NCBI RefSeq assembly: GCF_905480005.1
Contig: NZ_CAJQOO010000008.1
Coordinates: 88,695 to 152,694 of the forward strand
Length of the DNA: 64,000 nt
Source: an uncultured Maricaulis sp.
GTDB taxonomy: Bacteria; Pseudomonadota; Alphaproteobacteria; Caulobacterales; Maricaulaceae
Direction: 5' to 3'
Under the pieces are notes generated by a model that was not told the origin of the DNA, ran no database searches, and saw only the letters and a list, made by a program, of their open reading frames with translations. How positions within the stretch are numbered: position 1 is the stretch's first letter; each line of letters starts with the position of its first letter. Positions 36,770 to 45,122 of the stretch are shown in pieces. Position numbers and translations under genes: made by a program.

Positions 36770-37906
36770 CTACTTCATCACATCCTTCGCAATGATCACG
36801 CGCATGATCTCATTCGTGCCTTCCAGGATCTGGTGGACGCGGAGATCGCGGACGATGCGTTCGAGCGGATAGTCCTGGAGATAGCCATAGCCGCCATGCA
36901 GCTGCAGGGCCTGGTTGGCGACGTCGAAACAGGTGTCGGTCGCAAAGCGTTTGGCCATGGCGCAATACTTGGCGGCTGACGGGTCGCCGGCATCGATGGC
37001 CGCCGCGCCGCGATAGAGCATCATGCGCGAGGCTTCGAGCTCGGTCGCCATGTCGGCCAGCTTGAACTGGGTGACCTGGAATTGCCCGATCTCGCGGCCG
37101 AACTGCTTGCGCGTGCCGACATAGTCTTTCGCCAGCTCGAAGGCCTCGGTCGCCCCGCCCAGTGAGCAGGCCCCGATATTGATGCGGCCGCCATTCAGGC
37201 CCTTCATGGCGAGGGTGAAACCCATCCCCTCTTCCGCCAGCAAATTGGCGGCGGGCACACGGCAATCCTCGAAGGTGACGACACGGGTCGGCTGGGCATT
37301 CCAGCCCATCTTCTTCTCATTGGCCCCAAAGGAGAGGCCCGGCGTGTCCTTCTCGACCACAATGGTCGAGATGCCTTTCGGTCCGTCACCGCCGGTGCGG
37401 CACATGACGACGTAATAATCCGAGGTGCCCGCGCCCGAGATGAAGGCCTTGGAACCGTTCAGGACGTAATCATCACCATCGCGCACAGCTTTGGTGCGCA
37501 GCTGGGCCGCGTCCGACCCGGCGCCCGGCTCGGTCAGGCAATAGGAGGCGATCTTTTCCATTGTCATCATGCCGGGCAGGAAGCGCTGGCGCTGCTCCTC
37601 ATTGCCCCAGCTGTCGATCATCCAGGCGCACATATTGTGGATCGACAGGAAGGCGGCGGTCGGCACGCAGCCACGCGACAGCTCCTCAAAGATGATCGCG
37701 GCATCAAGGCGCGACAGGGCCGATCCGCCGACGTCTTCGCGCGTATAGATCCCGGCAAAACCGAGCTCGGCGGCCTCGCGCATGACCTCGACGGGGAAGT
37801 ATTTCTCTTCGTCCCATTTGGCCGCATGGGGCTTCAAGCGGTCCTCGGCGAATTTTCTCGCCATGTCGCGGATCAGGGTCTGATCTTCTGTGAGAGCGAA
37901 ATCCAC
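36770..37906 (-). CDS. Acyl-CoA dehydrogenase (isobutyryl-CoA type)
   Basis: About 378 residues starting at a GTG (37906, [20 protein letters not shown]) with GGAG seven bases before it; the ORF track runs 61 residues too far upstream. Family motifs are [19 protein letters not shown] near residue 125, [14 protein letters not shown], and the C-terminal [17 protein letters not shown] near residue 345 with [14 protein letters not shown] after it. These FAD enzymes introduce the C2-C3 double bond; the neighbouring valine-pathway genes suggest isobutyryl-CoA as substrate. The toxin-antitoxin pair separates it from the next pathway gene. Confidence 0.9.
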   Translation of the reverse strand: MDFALTEDQTLIRDMARKFAEDRLKPHAAKWDEEKYFPVEVMREAAELGFAGIYTREDVGGSALSRLDAAIIFEELSRGCVPTAAFLSIHNMCAWMIDSWGNEEQRQRFLPGMMTMEKIASYCLTEPGAGSDAAQLRTKAVRDGDDYVLNGSKAFISGAGTSDYYVVMCRTGGDGPKGISTIVVEKDTPGLSFGANEKKMGWNAQPTRVVTFEDCRVPAANLLAEEGMGFTLAMKGLNGGRINIGACSLGGATEAFELAKDYVGTRKQFGREIGQFQVTQFKLADMATELEASRMMLYRGAAAIDAGDPSAAKYCAMAKRFATDTCFDVANQALQLHGGYGYLQDYPLERIVRDLRVHQILEGTNEIMRVIIAKDVMK

Positions 37907-38040
37907 AGCAGCACTCCTGTTGCTATTCGGTTGTTTGGCGGACAAATCTTGTCCGACGGCTTCGGCCGGAGCCGTAACGCGGGTTTGCCGCGGCGGCAAG
38001 TTTGATATGTCATTGCAGACGAAGAAGACCAGAGGCCGAC

Positions 38041-39021
38041 ATGTATCCCAATACCCGCCTTCGCCGCACCCGCCAGGCCGACTGGTCACGCCGCCTCGTG
38101 CGGGAAAACACCCTGTCGGTGAATGACCTCATCTGGTCGGTCATTGTTTCGGACACGGCGGATCCGGTCGAGCCGGTCGCCGCCATGCCCGGCGTGGAAC
38201 GCCTCTCCCTCGCTGCACTGGCGAAGGCCGCGAAGGATGCCCAGGCCCTGGGCATTCCGGCGATGGCGATCTTCCCGCATATCGATCCGGCCAAGAAAGA
38301 CGATGCCGGTTCCGAAGCGCTGAACGCTGACGGCCTGGTGCCCAATGCCATCCGCACCATCAAGGATGCCGCCCCCGATCTCGGCGTGATCTGCGATGTC
38401 GCCCTCGACCCCTTCACCACGCACGGTCATGACGGCATTTTGCAGGGCGACCGGATCGCCAATGACGAGACCGTCGATCGCCTGGTTGAACAGGCCCTGG
38501 TCCAGGCCGATGCAGGCTGCGATGTGGTCGCCCCGTCGGATATGATGGATGGCCGGATCGGTGCCATCCGCGAAGCGCTGGAAGGCGAAGGTCATCACGA
38601 CACGATGATCCTGTCCTATGCCGCCAAATACGCGTCGGGCTTTTACGGCCCCTATCGCGAGGCGATCGGCTCGGCGGCCGCACTCAAGGGCGACAAGCAG
38701 ACCTATCAGATGGACCCGTCCAATCGCGATGAATGCCTGCGTGAGGTCGAACTCGACATCGCCGAGGGCGCCGACATGGTCATGGTCAAGCCCGGCCTGC
38801 CCTATCTCGACATCGTCCGCGCCCTCTCCGACACCTTCCCCGTTCCGGTCTATGCCTTCCAGGTCTCCGGCGAGTACGCAATGATCGAAGCCGCTGCCGC
38901 CAATGGCTGGATTGATGGCGACCGGGTGATGATGGAAAGCCTGCTGGCGTTCAAGCGTGCGGGGGGTGCGGGGGTGATCACGTATTTTGCGAAGCGGGCG
39001 GCGATGAAACTGGCGGGTTAG
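38041..39021 (+). CDS. hemB: Delta-aminolevulinic acid dehydratase (porphobilinogen synthase)
   Basis: About 326 residues from ATG 38041, which follows AGAGG; the track's start is 13 codons earlier. HemB joins two aminolevulinates into porphobilinogen. The active-site Lys residues are in [19 protein letters not shown] near residue 200 and [14 protein letters not shown] near residue 255. At the metal site, where zinc enzymes carry three Cys, the sequence reads [14 protein letters not shown], so this is a non-zinc, Mg-type enzyme as in other alphaproteobacteria. It is divergent from the acyl-CoA dehydrogenase gene. Confidence 0.96.
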   Translation: MYPNTRLRRTRQADWSRRLVRENTLSVNDLIWSVIVSDTADPVEPVAAMPGVERLSLAALAKAAKDAQALGIPAMAIFPHIDPAKKDDAGSEALNADGLVPNAIRTIKDAAPDLGVICDVALDPFTTHGHDGILQGDRIANDETVDRLVEQALVQADAGCDVVAPSDMMDGRIGAIREALEGEGHHDTMILSYAAKYASGFYGPYREAIGSAAALKGDKQTYQMDPSNRDECLREVELDIAEGADMVMVKPGLPYLDIVRALSDTFPVPVYAFQVSGEYAMIEAAAANGWIDGDRVMMESLLAFKRAGGAGVITYFAKRAAMKLAG

Positions 39022-39044
39022 GAAGAGCTGAAGTCTCTAAAGCT

Positions 39045-40034
39045 CTATTGCTTCCCATCCGTCGCATGGTAACGACGCAAGAGTTCATCGAGGCGCTCAA
39101 GCTGGCGCAGGACTTGGGGGTCGTTAGGAAAAGCTTGTTCCAATTCCCCGTTTCTGGCGCCGCCACGGCTTAAATGAAGGATCGCTTCGCTACGGTCCCC
39201 AACGTTCAGATACGCCTCAGCTAAGAACAACTCGTACTCGGCCAGTTTTTCAAGATACGTTCTCAGGTCCCTGCGCTGCATGTCGGCGGTCTGGAGGGCC
39301 CGGACAGCATTGTCGGCCGCGTCTCGCATCCCCACGACATCAGTGGTTGCCAATTCGATGTGCGCGACCTGCATCCATGCGAGAAATTGGAGAGTCGGGA
39401 TCTCAATGTCATCGGGACGCAACTCGACCAGGCGAGCGAAAATACGCGCAGCTTCGGTAGTCCAGGTAATGGCCTGATCGCCAGGCGGGATGGATTGCTG
39501 AAGCAGGATCAATGCAACGGCCCGGAACATCAGAACGGTCTGATTTGGGGCTTCCTGATCAACGATGCCTGCGGTCTCATACACAATATTTTGTATTCTT
39601 TGCCGCCCAGCCTCGCCCTGCCGATTGAAAATCACCAAGGCGGCCTCGGGTGAAGGCGCCGTCAGTACGACACTCAGAGCATCGCGATAAGAAGCCATGT
39701 CCCGAGCGAAATCCGGATCTGCCCGACTGATCTCTTCGATAACCGCCCGCCTGGCATCCACAAGCTCTGCCTCCAAGGCTCGCAACTCAGAGGTTGGTAC
39801 CCCACGAATCCGCGATACCTCCAGTGCGGCACCAAGTCTTTCGGCTTCAGCTTGGCTTGCCCACTCGCGCCGAGCCTGTTGGGCGCGACGACTGCTGGAC
39901 TGGTACATCAGATCGATCAGATCATTCTCGATATTGATATCGGACTCATCGACAGTCATCGCGGAGCGTGCGTTCGCCGCTGACGACCAGGCCGAGTTCA
40001 TTGCGAGCACCAGAACCAACGCAATTACCCGCAT
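39045..40034 (-). CDS. Exported helical (TPR-like) protein of unknown function
   Basis: A 329-residue protein with a signal peptide (MRVIALVLVLAMNSAWSSAANA). The rest is predicted almost wholly helical and rich in Ala, Arg and Glu. A segment near residues 265-290 (YLEKLAEYELFLAEAYLNVG DRSEAILHLSRGG) looks like a TPR unit. I do not recognise the family. It overlaps the end of the upstream gene by about 10 bases, so the two are likely one translational unit. Base composition is noticeably lower in GC than the surrounding genes. Confidence 0.7.
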   Translation of the reverse strand: MRVIALVLVLAMNSAWSSAANARSAMTVDESDINIENDLIDLMYQSSSRRAQQARREWASQAEAERLGAALEVSRIRGVPTSELRALEAELVDARRAVIEEISRADPDFARDMASYRDALSVVLTAPSPEAALVIFNRQGEAGRQRIQNIVYETAGIVDQEAPNQTVLMFRAVALILLQQSIPPGDQAITWTTEAARIFARLVELRPDDIEIPTLQFLAWMQVAHIELATTDVVGMRDAADNAVRALQTADMQRRDLRTYLEKLAEYELFLAEAYLNVGDRSEAILHLSRGGARNGELEQAFPNDPQVLRQLERLDELLRRYHATDGKQ

Positions 40035-40630
40035 GTTTCGATTTCCTCAGTCCGTCGCGCCGCCAATTGACAATCAACTGGGCCGTCATACCGGCAAACC
40101 GATCCACCCGATCGATTGACACACTGCAAAGCGTCGTCTCGGACGATCGCATCATGCAAACGGAACCGGCCCGACAGGAGAAGCGTGCTGCATTGCCCTA
40201 GCGCATCGTCGCGCGCACGCGCGAAAGCTTCGACTCTAGCCTCCTCAAGACTCGATGAAATGTGATCGCCATAACCCAGAACAACTTCGACAGGCGCGTC
40301 GCGCGGCGACCAGATTTCCCGTTCAGCGGTCTGCCGCGCGGCGAGTAAATCCGCTGCCCCGCTTCGGTAAGCACCGTCCGGAAAGCGACTGACATGATCC
40401 CGTATCGCCTCGCAACTGCTTTCAGGCCGAGCCGCCCAAGCGATCCTTTCTTCCGCACTCGGCTGTCCGCCTACCCCTGCATTGCCGCAAATGTCAGAGA
40501 TCGCAGGCTGAAAAACCGGCGCACGGCAAACAGACGAATCTTGCGATGAAATATCCTGATAGAGGAACCATGCCACTGTGATCACCGCCCCGATAGGAAG
40601 TAACTTCAGTACGTGTCGAAAGCGCCCCAT
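40025..40630 (-). CDS. Membrane-anchored Cys-rich periplasmic protein of unknown function
   Basis: About 201 residues from ATG 40630, which follows GAGGGAC; the track adds 19 residues. One N-terminal membrane segment (LKLLPIGAVITVAWFLY) would anchor a periplasmic domain holding eight Cys, spaced as if for disulfides. A TPR-like stretch (ESSCEAIRDHVSRFPDGAYR SGAADLLAAR) precedes a charged Ala/Arg-rich helix and a Cys-rich end. The pattern recalls accessory domains sometimes seen near caspase-like proteins, but no such protein is here, and I assign no function. It is paired with the downstream exported helical protein. Confidence 0.68.
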   Translation of the reverse strand: MGRFRHVLKLLPIGAVITVAWFLYQDISSQDSSVCRAPVFQPAISDICGNAGVGGQPSAEERIAWAARPESSCEAIRDHVSRFPDGAYRSGAADLLAARQTAEREIWSPRDAPVEVVLGYGDHISSSLEEARVEAFARARDDALGQCSTLLLSGRFRLHDAIVRDDALQCVNRSGGSVCRYDGPVDCQLAARRTEEIETCG

Positions 40631-40839
40631 AGTCCCTCTTCCCCGATCCGCCTCGCACAATCTGAACGGCGAAAGTCGGCCATGCAAGTCGACAGCGTAA
40701 AGTTGATAACTTCTAGCTCAGATTAGGCGCTGCCAGGGGGCTCGCGACATACAAATTCAAGCAATAACGAGGACAGTCGGCCCACCCGATCTCGACATCG
40801 TCCGCGCTCACCCCGCCATAAATCCCTTGCCGGGAGAAA

Positions 40840-40919
40840 GCCGTATCCGGTTCTTGAGCTCAAGGGTTTCAACCGCGGAGCGGCGCTTCGCGCCCTTGAC
40901 CTCAAGAACCGGATACGGC
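40840..40919. repeat. Long near-perfect inverted repeat (27-base arms)
   Basis: The arms (beginning GCCGTATCCGGTTCTTGAG on the left) match over 27 bases with one mismatch, around a 26-base spacer that itself contains a smaller hairpin (CGCGGAGCG/CGCTTCGCG, one mismatch). A transcript would fold into one long stem of about 36 pairs. No T-run follows, so it is not a standard terminator. It could be a repeat-family element, a small mobile remnant, or a structured RNA. Confidence 0.85.
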
Positions 40920-41011
40920 CCGCTGGCTGACACGTGATTTAAGGTCGGCTCCGCGCGAGGCGCTGGCCCGGGCCAAATCGCGACATCCGGCACGCCTCTG
41001 CGTTTCTGGAT

Positions 41012-41050
41012 CCCGGATCTGCGCCCTGATCAGGTCAGGGCTCTGTCCGG
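41012..41050. repeat. Imperfect palindrome, possible dispersed repeat element
   Basis: CCGGATCTGCGCCCTGA pairs imperfectly with TCAGGGCTCTGTCCGG around a short loop. Similar TCCGG-flanked palindromes are dispersed between genes in Caulobacter-like genomes, which suggests a REP-type repeat, but only one copy is seen in this window. Confidence 0.45.
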
Positions 41051-41161
41051 AGTGACCGAGTGATGTGAGGCGATGTGGAGCGGCGCGTGTACCGCAAACC
41101 TGTCAGCGTCCCGCAAACGCTGTAGTCTCGGCCCAGCCTTCACCAACGCCCGGACCTGCCC

Positions 41162-42310
41162 ATGACCGCCCCGACCCGCACGACCCTCACCGTCCAGGCG
41201 ATGCATGCCATCGACCAGATTACCGGGGCCGTCATTCCGCCAATCCATCCGGCAACGACCTATGCCCGCGGCGCCGACAATCAGCTGATCGGCGAGCAGG
41301 ATTATCGCCGCCCCTCCGGTCCGACCGAGAAACAGGCGGCCCGGGTAATGGCCATGCTGGAAGACGCGCCCGAAGCGAAACTCTTCTCCTCGGGCATGGC
41401 GGCGATTGCCGCGGTAATCGAAAGCGTGCCAACAGGGGGGCATGTGATCGCCCAGACCGAGATGTATTACGGCGCCAAATTGCTGCTTCAGCGGGCGGTG
41501 GCGAAACAGCGGATCACGCTCGATCTCGTCGCCCCGGGCGATCTGCCTGCCCTCACCGCGGCCGCGCGACCCGACACCGATCTGATCTGGATCGAGAGCC
41601 CGGCCAATCCGTCCTGGGCAGTCGTCGACATTGCCGGGGCGGCGGAGATTGCCCACGCCGTCGGCGCGACATTGGGGGTGGATTCCACCTGCGCGCCGCC
41701 TTGCACCACCCAGGCCCTGGCGCTTGGCGCCGATATCGTCATGCATTCGGCAACCAAATATCTCAATGGACATTCCGACGTGCTCGCCGGCGTACTCGCC
41801 ACACGGGAGACCGATCCACGCTGGGAAGAGATCGGCGAGATCCATTCCAAGACCGGTGCTGTCCCCGGCGCCTTCGAGACCTGGCTGCTGATGCGCGGCC
41901 TGCGCACGCTCTGGGTCCGCTTCGAGCGCCAGAGCGCCAGCGCACTGGCCATCGCCGAGGCGCTGCAGGCAGATGCCGGGCTTGAGGCCGTGCTCTATCC
42001 GGGCCTGCCGGGTCATCCCGGTCATGCCGTCGCGACCCGTCAGATGACGAACGGCTTTGGCGGCATGCTCTCGCTGCACATTGCCGGCGGCCATGAGGCA
42101 GCGGCCCGGTTTGCCGCCGCGACAAAACTCTTCACCCAAGCGACATCGCTGGGCGGCGTCGAGAGCCTGATCGAGCATCGCAAGCCGATCGAGGGACCGG
42201 ACAGCCCAGTGGCCGATAATCTGGTGCGCTTGTCTGTGGGGCTGGAGGATCCGGCTGACCTGCTCGCCGATCTTCGCGAGGCGCTTGCGGGCAGTCCCAA
42301 TGCGGTTTAG
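41162..42310 (+). CDS. Cys/Met-metabolism PLP-dependent enzyme (cystathionine lyase/synthase type)
   Basis: A 382-residue enzyme of the cystathionine gamma-synthase/beta-lyase family. It shows PPIHPATTYARG near residue 28, YRRPSGPTEKQAARVMAMLE, the SSGMAAI motif near residue 77, a GVDSTCAPP segment near residue 180 and the cofactor Lys in IVMHSATKYLNGHSDVLAG near residue 205. The family interconverts cystathionine, homocysteine, cysteine or methionine; cystathionine beta-lyase or gamma-synthase are the leading options, and the sequence does not decide. No met genes are adjacent. Confidence 0.85.
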   Translation: MTAPTRTTLTVQAMHAIDQITGAVIPPIHPATTYARGADNQLIGEQDYRRPSGPTEKQAARVMAMLEDAPEAKLFSSGMAAIAAVIESVPTGGHVIAQTEMYYGAKLLLQRAVAKQRITLDLVAPGDLPALTAAARPDTDLIWIESPANPSWAVVDIAGAAEIAHAVGATLGVDSTCAPPCTTQALALGADIVMHSATKYLNGHSDVLAGVLATRETDPRWEEIGEIHSKTGAVPGAFETWLLMRGLRTLWVRFERQSASALAIAEALQADAGLEAVLYPGLPGHPGHAVATRQMTNGFGGMLSLHIAGGHEAAARFAAATKLFTQATSLGGVESLIEHRKPIEGPDSPVADNLVRLSVGLEDPADLLADLREALAGSPNAV

Positions 42311-42367
42311 CACTCGAAGCTTCAACATCTGGAGCGTTTATGCGCCGCCTTTCTGATTCCTGATACG

Positions 42368-42398
42368 GCCAGCCCGTCCTTTGACCGGGCAGGCTGGC
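42368..42398 (+). terminator. Hairpin after the Cys/Met enzyme gene
   Basis: GCCAGCC pairs with GGCTGGC, with a further inner GTC/GAC pairing, about 60 bases past the stop. The T-run after it is weak, so termination is only a possibility. Confidence 0.4.
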
Positions 42399-42463
42399 TT
42401 GATTGAAGACCGTTTGCGCCAACCATCGCGAACGAACGCTACTTCTTTATCAGGAACAAGATA

Positions 42464-42952
42464 TTGCAAGACTTATCGAAAGTAACACTTCGGCCGGCGA
42501 CGCTGGCCGATGCCGACCCGCTTGAAGCGCTGTCCGCGCGCACCATCCGGGTCAGATACCCCGACATCATCGGCGCCGAGACCGTCGAGGGCTATATCGC
42601 CTCCGGCGCGATCGCCGCCTATTATCGCGACAATGTCGCAACCCTCATCGTGGCTGAGTATGAGGGGGTGCGGGTCGGCGCCTGTGCCACCAAGCCGGGA
42701 CGGATCGATTTGATGATGGTCGATCTCGATCATCATCGCGCAGGGATCGGCGCAATCATGCTCGACCACGGCGAGACCGCCTTGTTCCGCAATAGCGACC
42801 GGATCGTGCTCGACTGCTTTCGGGACAATGACCAGGCACGGCGCTTCTATGCCAAGCATGGATGGCGCAATGGCCGCCTCTTCACCGATCAAGAAAGCGG
42901 CATAGACATGATCGAACTCACCAAGGCCAGACCGGTCGGGTCTCCCGCCTGA
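42464..42952 (+). CDS. GNAT-family N-acetyltransferase
   Basis: A 162-residue acetyltransferase beginning at a TTG with AGGA eight bases upstream; no ATG is available in frame. It starts VTLRPATLADADPLEAL, and the acetyl-CoA region reads LMMVDLDHHRAGIGAIMLDH near residue 85 (a variant of the R/Q-x-x-G-x-G/A loop), followed by DQARRFYAKHGWRNGR. The substrate is unknown. It is a short single gene between two hairpins. Confidence 0.8.
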   Translation: MQDLSKVTLRPATLADADPLEALSARTIRVRYPDIIGAETVEGYIASGAIAAYYRDNVATLIVAEYEGVRVGACATKPGRIDLMMVDLDHHRAGIGAIMLDHGETALFRNSDRIVLDCFRDNDQARRFYAKHGWRNGRLFTDQESGIDMIELTKARPVGSPA

Positions 42953-42967
42953 CCTGACTGCCGGATA

Positions 42968-42995
42968 CCCCGCGGTGCGCAAATGCGCCGCGGGG
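42968..42995. terminator. Hairpin between GNAT and TRIC-channel genes
   Basis: CCCCGCGG plus TGCGC pair with GCGC plus CCGCGGGG around an AAAT loop, between two convergent genes. No strong T-run follows on either strand, but the position fits shared termination. Confidence 0.5.
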
Positions 42996-43029
42996 CTTCA
43001 ATTGGCCAGAGCGGGCCGCGTTTTGCCAG

Positions 43030-43659
43030 TCAGTCACCCAGCTTGATGGCCGGCAAGGACCATTTGAACTGGATCGCACAGCCGCGCAGAACCAGCGCCA
43101 GCAAAGCAGATCCAAGCGTGACCAAGCTGGGATTGAGGCCCAGCGTCATCCCGCCGACATAGGCGGCGGCACCGGCGAGGGCCGCGAGCGCATAGATATC
43201 CTCACGCAGGACCAGCGGCACGTCATTGACGATAATGTCACGCAGCAGACCGCCAAAGGCGGCACTCATCATTCCGGTCAACAGCGCGATGGTCCAATGA
43301 GCCCCGGCGGCCAGGCCGGCCTGGGCGCCCAGCACGCAGAACACTGACAGTCCGATGGCATCGGCCCAGATCAGGGCGGCACGCCGCGTCGCAAAGGCCT
43401 GCGCCCAGGGCGAGGTGAAATAGCCCAGCAACGCCCCGAAGACCGCGACGGCCAGATAGGTCGGCTCGGCGATCCAGTAGACCGGCAGGGAACCGAGCAG
43501 GATGTCTCGCAATGTTCCGCCACCCATGCCGGTCACGGCGCCGATAATAGCCGCACCAAAGGGATCAAGCGCCTTGCGGGCTGCCAGCATGCCGCCGGAA
43601 TAGGCGAAGAAACCGATACCGGCATAGTCGAGAAGGATGAAGAGGAGTTCGATGCTCAC
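43030..43659 (-). CDS. TRIC-type (UPF0126/YicG) membrane channel protein
   Basis: A 209-residue protein with about seven membrane segments in two repeats. Each repeat carries the family mark: GAAIIGAVTGMGGGTLRDILLGS near residue 32 and GMMSAAFGGLLRDIIVNDVP near residue 120. The family contains prokaryotic trimeric intracellular cation channels; transport of glycine-like solutes has been suggested for some members. It starts with GTG overlapping the upstream stop by four bases (GTGA) and is last in a three-gene operon. Confidence 0.87.
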   Translation of the reverse strand: MSIELLFILLDYAGIGFFAYSGGMLAARKALDPFGAAIIGAVTGMGGGTLRDILLGSLPVYWIAEPTYLAVAVFGALLGYFTSPWAQAFATRRAALIWADAIGLSVFCVLGAQAGLAAGAHWTIALLTGMMSAAFGGLLRDIIVNDVPLVLREDIYALAALAGAAAYVGGMTLGLNPSLVTLGSALLALVLRGCAIQFKWSLPAIKLGD

Positions 43660-44186
43660 GCCGGGCTCGAAGCGGGTTTCTGGTGGTTACGCAAAGCCCG
43701 TCTGGCCTGTTCCAGTTTCAACAGGTCCGCCAGATCGCGCGCGCGCCAGGCTGCCGCCATCATGATCCCGCTGAAGACCATCCACGCGCCAATGATGAAG
43801 ACCAGCGTATCAAGACGTTCAAATCCAAGCTGTTGCCAGATAGTCGGATCCAGCTCGGAAATACCGAACACGGCAGCAACAGGGATGGACACGATCAGCA
43901 GGGCCGTCGACCGGAATATCCGCTCGGCCCGTTCAGCGTTGAGCTGCGCCCACGCCGCCAGGAAGTCGATTTGTGCGTCATCAAGCCCGCCGAGCAGGCC
44001 CAGACCGAGCTTCCAGTGCCGGGTCCGCATCAGGGTCGACATCTGGTCATTGGTCAGTTGATAGAGCATGCGCCGGGTGAAGCTTGCGAACACGATCAGA
44101 CGCCAGACCGCGAACAAACCGGTCAGCCGTTTCCACACACCCATCACCACCGGATCATTGGCGATATAGCCCTTCGGTTCGCTCAT
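43656..44186 (-). CDS. Membrane protein of unknown function
   Basis: A 176-residue protein with two probable membrane segments (STALLIVSIPVAAVFGI near residue 95 and TLVFIIGAWMVFSGIMMAAAW near residue 135) and a basic C terminus. I do not recognise a family. It overlaps both neighbours by four bases, so it is translated together with the upstream dehydrogenase and the downstream TRIC-type channel, which suggests a shared process. Confidence 0.75.
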   Translation of the reverse strand: MSEPKGYIANDPVVMGVWKRLTGLFAVWRLIVFASFTRRMLYQLTNDQMSTLMRTRHWKLGLGLLGGLDDAQIDFLAAWAQLNAERAERIFRSTALLIVSIPVAAVFGISELDPTIWQQLGFERLDTLVFIIGAWMVFSGIMMAAAWRARDLADLLKLEQARRALRNHQKPASSPA

Positions 44187-45061
44187 GCCTTGCTCCCGCT
44201 CTCCGGACGCTCAAGACGGGCGATCAGCGAGGACGTGTCCCAGCGATTGCCGCCCATGGCCTGGACGTCGGCGTAGAATTGATCGACCTGGGCAGCGACC
44301 GGCAGCGTGGCGCCATTACGGCGGGCCTCGTCCAGGGTGATGCGGAGGTCCTTGCGCATCCAGTCAATGGCGAAGCCATAGTCGAACTTGCCGGCGACCA
44401 TGGTCTCCCACCGATTCTCCATCTGCCAGGACTGGGCCGCGCCCTTCGAGATCGCCCCGATCACCAGAGCCGGATCGAGACCGGCGCGCTGGGCGAAGTG
44501 CAGGCCTTCGGACAGGCCCTGGACAATACCGGCGATACAGATCTGGTTGACCATTTTGGCCAGCTGCCCGGACCCGGCCGGACCAATCAGCGAGATCGCC
44601 TTGGCATAACTGTCCATCACCGGTTCAGCCGCGGCGAATGTGTCCGCCTCGCCGCCACACATGATGGTCAGCTGCCCGGTCTCGGCCCCGGCCTGCCCGC
44701 CGGATACGGGCGCATCGACAAAGCCGATCCCGGCATCACGGGCCTCGATGTCCAGCTCGCGGGCGAGTTCGGCGGACGCGGTCGTGTGATCAATGAGAAC
44801 GGCGCCCGGCTTCATGGCGGGGATGGCCTGCTCGGCCACGCGGCGCACATCCGGATCATCGCCCAGGCACATGAGGACGAAGTCCGCATCGCTGACCGCG
44901 GCCTCGACGGTTTCTGCCGCCGTGCCGGGATGGCGCCCGGCCCAGTCGCCAGCCTTGCGCGTCGTGCGGTTCCAGACGGTTACCTCATGTCCCGCGCCGG
45001 CCAGATGGCCCGCCATCGGGAAACCCATCACACCGAGACCCAGAAATGTGCAGCGTGCCAT
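44183..45061 (-). CDS. NAD(P)-dependent beta-hydroxyacid dehydrogenase
   Basis: About 292 residues from ATG 45061 (MARCTFLGLGVMGFPMAGHL). It has the Rossmann motif GLGVMGFPMAG, the substrate motif DAPVSGGQAGAETGQL near residue 120 and the catalytic Lys in GPAGSGQLAKMVNQICIAG near residue 170. It is related to 3-hydroxyisobutyrate, glyoxylate and succinate-semialdehyde reductases (GLYR-type); the substrate is not decided. The track adds 23 residues. It is divergent from the penicillin acylase gene, 61 bases apart, and opens a three-gene operon. Confidence 0.9.
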   Translation of the reverse strand: MARCTFLGLGVMGFPMAGHLAGAGHEVTVWNRTTRKAGDWAGRHPGTAAETVEAAVSDADFVLMCLGDDPDVRRVAEQAIPAMKPGAVLIDHTTASAELARELDIEARDAGIGFVDAPVSGGQAGAETGQLTIMCGGEADTFAAAEPVMDSYAKAISLIGPAGSGQLAKMVNQICIAGIVQGLSEGLHFAQRAGLDPALVIGAISKGAAQSWQMENRWETMVAGKFDYGFAIDWMRKDLRITLDEARRNGATLPVAAQVDQFYADVQAMGGNRWDTSSLIARLERPESGSKA

Positions 45062-45122
45062 TGCGCTCTCCCCAATCACCTGCCCCCTTGCTAGTCTCGA
45101 CGCGAATGGGGAGCAAGTCATC

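Larger units (their letters stand above)
40631..41161. other. Non-coding stretch with a long inverted repeat
   Basis: About 530 bases without a credible gene; frames crossing it on both strands are interrupted or resemble nothing. It contains the long inverted repeat at 40840-40919 and a second, shorter palindrome at 41012-41050. The part before 40800 is less GC-rich. It also holds the promoters of the orphan pair (minus) and of the Cys/Met enzyme (plus). Confidence 0.55.

Noticed and set aside
41030-42328. 432-codon open frame opposite the Cys/Met enzyme gene
   Set aside because: Shadow of the PLP enzyme gene; no start context or domain.
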